A stretch of 64,000 nt of DNA, taken from the NCBI GenBank assembly GCA_025603075.1, contig MU626331.1, positions 1 through 64,000 on the forward strand, in the 5' to 3' direction. Position 1 is the first letter of the stretch, and each line of letters starts with the position of its first letter. This stretch comes from Neoconidiobolus thromboides FSU 785. Lineage: Eukaryota; Entomophthoromycota; Entomophthoromycetes; Entomophthorales; Neoconidiobolaceae. This document shows, piece by piece, positions 55,877 to 64,000 of the stretch. The notes below the pieces were generated by a model. The model was given only the letters and a program-made list of their open reading frames with translations, ran no database searches and was not told where the DNA came from. A program made the position numbers and the translations under genes.

Positions 55877-56458
55877 TAATTTTTTTAGCAGATAAATGAA
55901 AAACTTATTGTATCTATTTTTACAAAATGATATAGATAAAGTAATAATTAAAATAAATATAATTATTATGCTGATAACTGTAAAAGTGAAGCCAACTATC
56001 GTATTGAAGTGTCCTAAGATTATGGGATATATTATATTATGATGCCTATGTATCTGCTGTTAAACTCAATTTAGGTTGTATAAATATTTATCGCATATAT
56101 TTTATATGATCCTTAGTTATATTATCTTTTACAAAAATAAATAAAGTTTAAATATTATAAATAAAAACCAAACAACAAGCATATAGTTTAACAAAATAAT
56201 TATTATATATGTATTAAATAAAAACATATTTATAAAAGTAACGAGACAACTGTTGTTTACAAATTTGAAAACGGTAAAAGATTTAAATTTTTATCTTTTA
56301 CTTTAACTTTTAAATGTGTTAATGAATATAAATAATTAGAGCTTTTTAAAAAGATAATTGGCATCGCCTAAGTAAAATATTATTAATGAAACATAAAAAA
56401 GCTATAAAGTTTTCATTATATAAACCTAGAATTCAAATTCAAAACTACTTTTTAATGA

Positions 56459-56559
56459 TATGGATGTGACTTTTTTTGCTTATGAATTTCATTACGATAT
56501 CTACTTAATGGTGGTCGAAAAGTAGAATAATTAATGAAATTAAAGAAGACATTTCCATA
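56459..56559 (+). mobile_element. Family A-like element, strongly diverged
   Basis: TATGGATGTGACTTTTTTTG start and GACATTTCCATAT end. The interior keeps only TATGAATTTCATTACGA and AGTAGAATAATTAATGAAAT-like traces of the core. Confidence 0.5.
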
Positions 56560-57449
56560 TGTATTAAATTACGATAACTTGAGTATAAGATTCATTTCAA
56601 ATAAACAAGCAAGTCTAAAGACGTCTAAAACAATAACATAGTTAAACGAAAAACGTATTTATAGTTTATAAAAACCCAAGGATCAGATAAGTGGATACTA
56701 ATAATATTTTCAAAATGTTTAGCATATTAAGGAAAGTGATTTATTAATGAAAAAAGGTTTAAAAAAACTTGAATGTGAAGTCCAATCAGAAAAAAGCGGA
56801 TAGGTAATATGGCTCAAATATATGGTAAAGTAATAATGATTATAGCTAGAGGCCCCCAAATCAATGGTTAAAAAGCGAATAGCAGTCTGACATATCACTC
56901 CTGGGGCTAAGTGTGACCTAAAAATAGACTTTTTGCTTTGAGTTTTTTTCGGCCTAAATGATTTAAATATAATTCTTTAAAGACTAAAAGTATGCCACTC
57001 TTGTCACAGTCTTTCTAATAACATTCTAACTTGCTTTTTAATAGGCTTTGACTATAAAGGTCTCGAATTTTATAGACCATGCTCTAAGGTTACCTTAATT
57101 TTATCACTAAAATGTTAATCGTAACAACTAAAACATTTAAAGGTATTAACTATTAACTTAAAAAAGGAATTTGTTAATTTGGTAAAACGATCTGGCTTTA
57201 AGTTTAGTATTTTATATTAAAAAAGCAATCAAATAGATTAAAAAGTAAACTGTGATATTTTTGGGGCACTAAATTAAGAATAAACTACAAAACTGGATGG
57301 ATTGCAAAATAACTTATGAATAGATGTTATAAAATGAGTTGATTGGAAATTGTGTCTTAATTCAAAAGTTCAAGGTGGCTATAATAACAATTAGTAATTA
57401 AAAATAAGTCAAGGATTCTTTTTCATTAAAAAAGACAATATTGAACAAC

Positions 57450-59102
57450 ATGAATAAAATAACAAAAGGTGATAAGTTGCCGAACAGATGTGATAATTGT
57501 AGTAGAAAGAACATAGGTTGTGATAGGATGCAACCAAAATGTCGAAATTGTATCAAGAGTAAACTTGAATGTACATTTCAAAGACCCATTAAAAAAATAA
57601 ACAAACTACATTATATGGATAAAAATTTAGTTAAGTTTAGTGTTTCTATAAATAGTCGTATGGTTAAAGATACAAATCCAATATTTAATATATATGATAC
57701 TATACAAAACAAATATGCCTTACATAATATTTTAGTTATGTTGCAATACCCTAGTCCATTTCAGATAAGTAGTAATGTATGCATTGTAATGTCTCTAGTT
57801 AAAAGTATCCAATGCTATAGACCTAAAGCTAATATAGAATTAAATGGGTTAATCACTTTTAAACTAAATGAGCGTTTCAAAATAGATTTATTAAATAGGG
57901 CGTTATCAGAGTTTGAATTATATAATAGGACACAGTTAATGTTATTTCATCCTCGAAACATCAAGTTAAATGAAAGATCTGAGATATTAGTAGATATTAT
58001 TTATTTATTTGGACTAACAAAATTAGAGTGTAACAAAGAAATAATAAATTATTATGAAAACAAAGTAAAAAATCATTATTTAAATTTGATGAATATTCGA
58101 CCAAGTTTGGATAATTTACAAGGTTTTTTAATTGTATTATATGGATTAAGACAATATCGTTGGATAGATAAAATCAATTATTCGCTTGTCGGCTGGATTT
58201 TACGTGTTTCTCAAATTTTAGGACTTCCTTTTAGTAAAAGAAAACACAAGAAATATGTTCAATTAGAAAGACAACTAGCTTATAATTTATTGCATCAATT
58301 ATTAGGAATTTTCAGTATCAATTCTTTCTTTTTTAGTGCAGTTCCATATAAATGTAAAACTCCATGTCTAGATTTATATATCTCTTTTTCAATTCATTTT
58401 GATTCTAATATAATAGGTAATTTATTAATATTTTAATATTTTAATATTCAAAGCTTATAATCATTTATAGCTAATTTAATCTTTAATGACTTCATTTCCG
58501 AATTTAATAATATTTGCTTTTGTTTAAGTCAAATCAAATGTAATATTTATGAGACTAAAGAAGGAATTGAAAGTTTAAAACAAAGCATTTTACGGTTATT
58601 AAAGCGAGAAGATAAAATTCATAATCAATACATTGGTTTATTAAATCAGTATTGTAATAATGAAACTTATTTTACGGCATGTATCAATTTATATCATTAT
58701 TATATATCTTATTTCATTCACTCTATCTTATTCTTTAACGCTACTGATTCTCCTACTTCGACCATGGCCTATAAATTAGAATTATACTGTGGTATTTCAC
58801 AAAGAGAATGGATTATACGAACCCTCGACTTATGTTTACAATGTCTAAAGTGTTTCATCGATTTACCTTTAAACAATAACTCTTTCTTTATTTACGCCTT
58901 TATAAATCAACCCATATTATTTTTATTGAGGTATAAAAGTAAGCTTAATTTATCAAAAGATAACGTTAGACTTTTGAAGTATAACCAAGCATATGAGTTA
59001 TGTAAGCAAAAGTTTTTACAAATTATACAGAGCCCTTTTGATAATGTTTATGCACAATCGAACTTGAGATTAATTGACACAATGCATTCATTAACTTCTT
59101 AA
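57450..59102 (+). CDS. Zn2Cys6 (Gal4-type) transcription factor
   Basis: Two exons, 57450-58416 and 58471-59102, giving 532 aa; the intron is 54 nt (G|GTAATT...TTTATAG|CT). The zinc cluster is at residues 14-41 with C14, C17, C24, C31, C34 and C41, the standard CX2CX6CX6CX2CX6C. A basic linker (RPIKKINK) follows, then a middle homology region-like helical body with LVDIIYLFGL and a WILRVSQILGLPF block typical of the fungal transcription-factor regulatory domain. A nuclear DNA-binding regulator; its targets are unknown. It ends 62 bp from the convergent hydrolase at 59165, so co-location with a metabolic gene could be meaningful. The Lys/Ile/Asn-rich composition follows genomic A+T bias. Confidence 0.92.
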
Positions 59103-59164
59103 TTTGCTAAAATATAACATATATTTATATCAATCTAAATTTACTCTTTATCTATTTTAAATAA

Positions 59165-60060
59165 TTATAATTTAGTTTTATTATTGTTTAAAAAATTGAA
59201 TAATAAGGTAATCAGATTAATATCACGTGGCATATCATTATGGTCCCCAAAATTATCAACAACCATATGTACTTTGTTAAATTTTTGTTCCATTAATTTA
59301 TTAAGGAAATTATAGCCTTGATCATTTGGTAATAGAGTATCAGTATTAGAATGGACAAGTAAAAATTCTTTATCGAAACAATCTAACCCGTTATTTCTGT
59401 TATTAAATTTAATAAATTGTGGTGAATAGTTATCCCATCTATCTTTATCTTTACCAAAACAAAGCTCAATAAAAGCATCCTTATAGCCATCATTATATTT
59501 CACTAATAAACTAATATCAAGTACTGAAGCAAGTAACATTAAACCTTGCACTTTCTTTAATAATTGAACATCATCTTCGTTAATATGTGGGTAATATGTA
59601 AATAAATCTAACATAATCATCGAAATCATAAAGCCACCAGCAGAATGACCAGCCAACCAAACACCTTTATATTTCAAATCCAATTTTAATACATGTAATA
59701 TTCCATTTAATGCATCATTCAAGTGAGTTGGATATCTTACATTATTTTCAAAATCAGTGATACGATATTTTAATAATACGAAGTTAATTCCCAACTTACT
59801 TAATGTTTCTCCCATAAAGAAGAAATTACTACTTTGATCCGTTACCCAGCCACCGCCATGAAGTAAAATAATTAAGGGTTGATTTGGTGCTCCATTGAAT
59901 ATATAATAAGTTTGATCTATTTCATTTCCATACTTTCCATCTGGATTACGTTCAATTCCTCGAGTTAATATACTGTGATTATTTATTTAAATAAAGCTAT
60001 TAAATTTAAATTCAACACTTACTGAGGTTTACTTAATAATCTTTCACTTTTAGCATCCAT
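59165..60060 (-). CDS. Alpha/beta-hydrolase, kynurenine-formamidase-like (HGGGW intact)
   Basis: Two exons, 60060-60023 and 59972-59165, giving 281 aa; the 50-nt intron falls after KP. HGGGW (residues 51-55) and GHSAG (121-125, Ser123) are both intact; NTDTLLPND gives the acid and GDHND the His. These motifs, the YPTHLNDALNGIL helix and the size (about 260-300 aa) fit kynurenine formamidase (yeast Bna7), which hydrolyses N-formylkynurenine in tryptophan breakdown and NAD synthesis. Related esterases share the same motifs, so substrate is an inference. It is the most canonical of the four hydrolases in the window and is probably closest to the ancestral form. An ATG at residue 66 would miss HGGGW, so the upstream spliced start is preferred. 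Confidence 0.85.
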
Positions 60061-60755
60061 TATTTTTTTATTTAATTTAATTTAATTTCTTTCAATTTCT
60101 TTCAATTTTTTATATCCCTTTTTTATATATTAGTTCTTTTCTGGTTTTCGAATTTGAACCTATCAACTTTGGTTTCTTGCTTTGCCTTTTTTGGTTCTTA
60201 AAATCCCTAACCCTTACAAATTATTTACATACTATTTATGTTATTATAAATAAATAGTAATAATAAAAGTTTAGAAGTTATTGTATATATTTGTATCTTT
60301 TTCAGCCATTTATTACAAATCGTATTGTATTTGTTTTTAAAAATCAAGTTACATGAACATGCTACCAATTTTACAATATATAATCAAAGAGTCAATAGTT
60401 AAGTTCTAATTAAATAAAGTAAACATTATTTAAATAGCTTTAATTAATTCATAAAGTACAAATGAAAATATAACCCAAACCCACTTTAAAAAAATTCTTC
60501 AAAATCTCGAACAAGCCATTGACTCTCGAGTATATTATTTGATAGTAAACTGTGGAAGTAGGGAGTGGGAGTTGAAGCTAAAGAGAAAGAGCTTGTGAAG
60601 TTCGAAAAAAGAGGTGAAGTAAAAAGATAATCATGAGGTTAAGAGTTTTATTTTTACTTTAATCTTTATATAGATTATTTTATAGTAGAAATTCTAACGT
60701 TTTTCCCTTCTAAACAGTTTATTTATCTTGGAATAAAGTTGAAAAGGTTAAAAAA
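60061..60755. other. Intergenic
   Basis: Spacer between the hydrolase and tRNA-Val. The first 60 bases contain a TTTAATTTAATTTCTTTCAA-type short direct repeat. Nothing else is seen. Confidence 0.5.
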
Positions 60756-60829
60756 TGTTTCCGTCCAGATTCGAACTGGAGACCTTCTGTGTGTTAGACA
60801 GATGTGATAACCAACTACACCACGGAAAC
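60756..60829 (-). tRNA. tRNA-Val (AAC)
   Basis: 74 nt, intronless. GTTTCCG pairs with CGGAAAC; anticodon loop CTAACAC gives AAC; T-arm CCAG-TTCGAAT-CTGG; discriminator A. CATTTTTTAA follows as Pol III terminator. Confidence 0.96.
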
Positions 60830-61171
60830 ATGAAGATTGATATAATAATAGTAAAACAACTATATTTATATTGCACGATTATAATTAGAAGAGTTAGTGT
60901 TTAATAAACCTTTGACGCTCAACTTTTTTGGTAGGATCCCATTTAGGTATCTAGTTAGTTTTTATAATTAAAATAAGCAGACATCTCTATCTATATAGGA
61001 GACTACTATTTGTTTTTGATTTCAAAAGCTGCTACATAAAGTAAATAAGTATTTAAATGGGAATTTTATGAAATTGTAATTAATAGCCTTTCCAAAACTC
61101 AAATTAAATAAAATGAATTGATTCATAATTTTATTGAATGTTGTAATTTTATAACAGTCAAGGCAGCAAGC
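60830..61171. other. Intergenic, nothing recognised
   Basis: 342-bp spacer between tRNA-Val and the receptor gene; no structure seen. Confidence 0.5.
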
Positions 61172-62465
61172 CTATAAACTTTTCATGAAATTTGATATCA
61201 TGGTATTTTCAGAATCAGCTGTAAAACGAGAAGCTTCTGGATCATTATTAGTCATAGAAACCGTAGAAGATTGTTCTTCATAATCAAGATCAACTATAAA
61301 AAGATCATTAATCAATAGAATAAATAATAATAATATAAATTACTATCTTTTTTAATTCTTTTACTAATAAAATATTTATACTTTAATTTCAAATAAATCT
61401 TTTTAATTGCTGAATGAACTGTTGGATCACAACAAAAAGCAATAAAATTTAATGTACCAGCAAATGGTAATACTATTAATGACCATTGATCTAAAGCTAG
61501 ATTTTCGCCCTTATTAAGATCATAATAATATTGAGAAATAATACCAGGAAATTGAGTAAATACCATAACCAGAGGATATAATAAACTAAACTAAAAGTAA
61601 GTAAGTGATGAATAGAAAATCATATTAAATGTACATTCTATAAGCTAATGTTTTAACACTATTTTCTGCTCTTTTAGAAGCTTCAGTGCCTCGAAAATAT
61701 TTATATTTCTTAATTAAACAGGCATTTTGATTTAATCGTAAAATTACAATAATTACAATAACAATTAAATAAATCATACATATCGATCTCCATATTTGAT
61801 TAGCAAATAAATCTAGCATCTTGCCATTAAACTCCCCACTTTCGTTATCTGCAATATAACATCCATAATAATCACTATACCCTAATTGTCCCAAAGCTAT
61901 ACAATTATTAATATGACTAAAAAAGTACTACAAAAATAAATTACCTAATGGTGGAATTGAAAGAATCAATGAAAGTGTTAATGGAATTAACCAATACATA
62001 GCTTCCATTTTTTTAGTAATTATTTGATTATTTAAAAATACTAATTGAAGATTGATAGCAATTGAGACATTCAAAAAAGCATAGAATACATTGAAAAATA
62101 AAGCTAAATAACCACGAGTTGTACAAGAGGCATTTGCTCCAGCTGGTGATATTGATCGCCATATTGCTCCGCCATGTAGCCATACATCATATACTGATAG
62201 CCCAGTTTGTAATCTTAAAGATACTCGATCTACTAATCGTCGATTATAAAGGGCTATTTGAGTATTAGATTAATATTATAATAAATTATGTGTTAAATAG
62301 TAAATAGTAAATAGTAAATAACAAATAATAATTAAATGATAATTAAAACTTACATAAGATTACCATAAATAAAATGACCAAAAAAGCTAATGCTAGAGAA
62401 ATTTTAGATACTGTTGGATAATATTTAGTAGCTAGAAAGATGGCAAATGAACTTGGTTGATCCAT
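61172..62465 (-). CDS. Seven-transmembrane receptor, cAMP-receptor/Git3-like GPCR
   Basis: Five exons: 62465-62354, 62253-61945, 61896-61635, 61585-61344 and 61293-61172, continuous phase, 348 aa. Seven hydrophobic segments follow in order: about residues 20-41 (SLALAFLVILFMVIL), 49-66 (SLRLQTGLSVYDVWLH), 82-107, 119-138 (LIPLTLSLILSIPPLA), 170-190, 232-252 and 264-284 (ending CCDP). The extracellular loop after TM4 has the single CYIADNESG cysteine, which can pair with C79 before TM3. The N-terminus is short, with SLRLQxxLSVxD in TM2 as in the fungal receptors related to Dictyostelium cAMP receptors. Ligand unknown. The tail is Asp/Glu/Ser/Thr-rich (possible phosphorylation). The exon 3-4 junction uses the second of two closely spaced TTTAG acceptors to keep frame; the exact choice is the weakest point of the model. 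Confidence 0.82.
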
Positions 62466-64000
62466 TATTCTACTATTTATTTTTCAGAGCTTGATTATTT
62501 TATTAGTTTCTATTTACTCATTTATATACAATAAAGATGGGAATAATGAGAACAGAAAAAGCCACCCGTTTTATTTATTTTCATACATATATTGAAATGC
62601 TAGTGTAAAATTTATATGCATAATTAATAGTAAATTAGATTATTTGTTCTATCAAAAATTACAACATCAATATAAAAAATTAGATTATTTCCGACTTTTT
62701 ATTTATTTGTTCTTTTGATTAATATTGAATGTATAATTGTAACTTATTTTGTTATAATAGATTGATTTGAATGAAGTTTGATCTATATAAATAACAAAAT
62801 ATCTTAAATAATGGTAATAATAATCTATATTTAATTTTAATAAAAAATAATAATAGTGAATTTATTAACAAATAAACATAGATTTTTTCTTAAAACAAAA
62901 TTTCTAATATTTGCAAATAATAATAAATCCAATTCTTTAATTATAGCAATAAATTACTCAATATGGAATTAAATTTTATGTATGAACTTTTAATTTGTAT
63001 TATTTTATATTATCATTGAACTTTACTTTTTTCGATGCTTTCAATTCCAATATCCTTTTTTGATACAAGACAAAGGATGCTTATTATCTAAAAAATGGTA
63101 TATTATATTGATTATTTCAATCTAGGAATATATGAAAATGAACTTTATTTTTATTGATTGCGAAAAGTAGTACAAACAGTAATTCTATTTTTGGTTGAAC
63201 AATGTCTAAGCTATCTAAAATCATATAAAGGAATTTATAAATACCTTTTTATGTTTATTTACAATAAATAAAATGCTATAAAGAACTTTATAATATTAAA
63301 AATTAAAAAGGAAAGTATAATAAAATAAATACAAATATGAAAGACTTATCAATCAAATACAATTTTATACTGATTGTAATACTTTATTAAAATAGAATTA
63401 AAATAAAACAATATAAAGTTTGTATATTTATTTCACATTGTTAATTTTATCTTTTACTTCATTTTATCTCTATAGTAAAACAATTTCAAAATTAGTTGAT
63501 TTGTTTAAAGCCTTAAAATCCTTAAAAATTAGAAATAAAAACACAAAACAAAAGTATTTACTAAAATAATAATGTTAATAATAGTTTGACAAATTAAAAT
63601 ATTTCAAAGACTAAAAATGTTTAAAAGTTATATTAAAAAAGGAAAACTATTGTTACTTTTTTTTATTTAGTTAAATTATCATAAATGACTTAAGTGCATT
63701 ATAAACTTATTTAGCCATTAATTATTATCCTACCATTTCTAAAATATCTGAAAAATTAGCTCTAATAATAGTATTATTTAAAATAACATACTTTCTTATT
63801 AAACATTGTTTTCCTTAATAGCTATATGAAAGTTGGTGCTCAGTGGTTAGAGTTAAAAGCAGTTTTTAATTAGCTGTAAGTCAAAGGATCTTAGCTTATA
63901 ATTAAGATAGACTTAAGTTATGAAGAATGGCACGTAATAGACTATGGACTATGTAAGACAAATGGAATAGACAATACTATTGTAAAGTCTACGTAAAATA
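62466..64000. other. Intergenic to window end
   Basis: A+T-rich sequence. The only notable segment is 63830-63905, which resembles 11950-12033 (shared GGTxCTCAG...GGAGTxAA...TAAGTCRAAGGxTCTTAG). Nothing else recognised. Confidence 0.5.

Larger units (their letters stand above)
54790..57449. other. Intergenic, element-rich
   Basis: Family A copies at 55569, 55784 and 56459. The 55310-55515 stretch has clearly higher G+C than its surroundings and reads like an old coding remnant with stops; I cannot name it. The rest is featureless. Confidence 0.5.

Overview
This window is nuclear DNA from a fungus with a very A+T-rich genome (by eye well under 30% G+C outside genes). The evidence is a Zn2Cys6 transcription factor, a Ras1-type GTPase, a fungal secreted tyrosinase, Kex2-like dibasic sites after signal peptides, eukaryotic tRNAs, and 45-100 nt introns with GTAAGT-like donors and TAG/AAG acceptors. 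I cannot name the species. Intron density in the conserved genes (4-5 introns each) is too high for a Saccharomyces-like yeast. There are two runs of N, at 12034-12253 and 27486-27795.

Layout: 1-7 kb holds an orphan multi-TM protein (1317) and a homeobox gene (4988) in repeat-rich DNA. 7.2-11 kb is a compact housekeeping island: mitochondrial GTPase MTG1 (6 exons), a PAAF1/Rpn14-like WD40 protein (5 exons, convergent, with stop codons that touch) and a tiny DUF5522-like cysteine protein. 11-24 kb has two alpha/beta-hydrolase paralogs, a second homeobox gene, a tRNA-Lys, decayed copies of the multi-TM protein and three dispersed repeat families. 24.6-32.6 kb is a run of low-complexity secreted or wall proteins, with an inverted pair of tRNA-Asp genes separated by three transposon-like elements. 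34-45 kb carries RAS1 (5 exons), a third tRNA-Asp, THO2 (single exon, 1861 aa) and a secreted tyrosinase. 47-64 kb has two small paralogs of unknown function, a third and fourth alpha/beta-hydrolase, a Zn2Cys6 regulator, tRNA-Asn, tRNA-Val and a 7-TM receptor.

Conserved cell biology (mitoribosome assembly, proteasome assembly, mRNA export, Ras and GPCR signalling) is interspersed with lineage-specific families that exist in two to four copies inside the window. These are the hydrolases, the homeodomain proteins, the multi-TM proteins and the 168/170-aa pair. The intergenic space is littered with a ~105-bp terminal-inverted-repeat element (family A, about 17 copies), a ~165-bp palindromic-ended element (family B, 6 copies) and a third repeat (family C, 3 copies).

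The most unusual points are these: three of four hydrolases have replaced the HGGxW oxyanion motif and carry a variable, repeat-expanding insert; the multi-TM family has one intact and two decaying copies; the tRNA-Asp inverted duplication has elements accumulated at its centre; and the family A elements keep the same reading frame open in several copies. Intron-containing gene models were built by hand from splice signals and frame continuity. Family assignments come from motif recognition, not from database searches.
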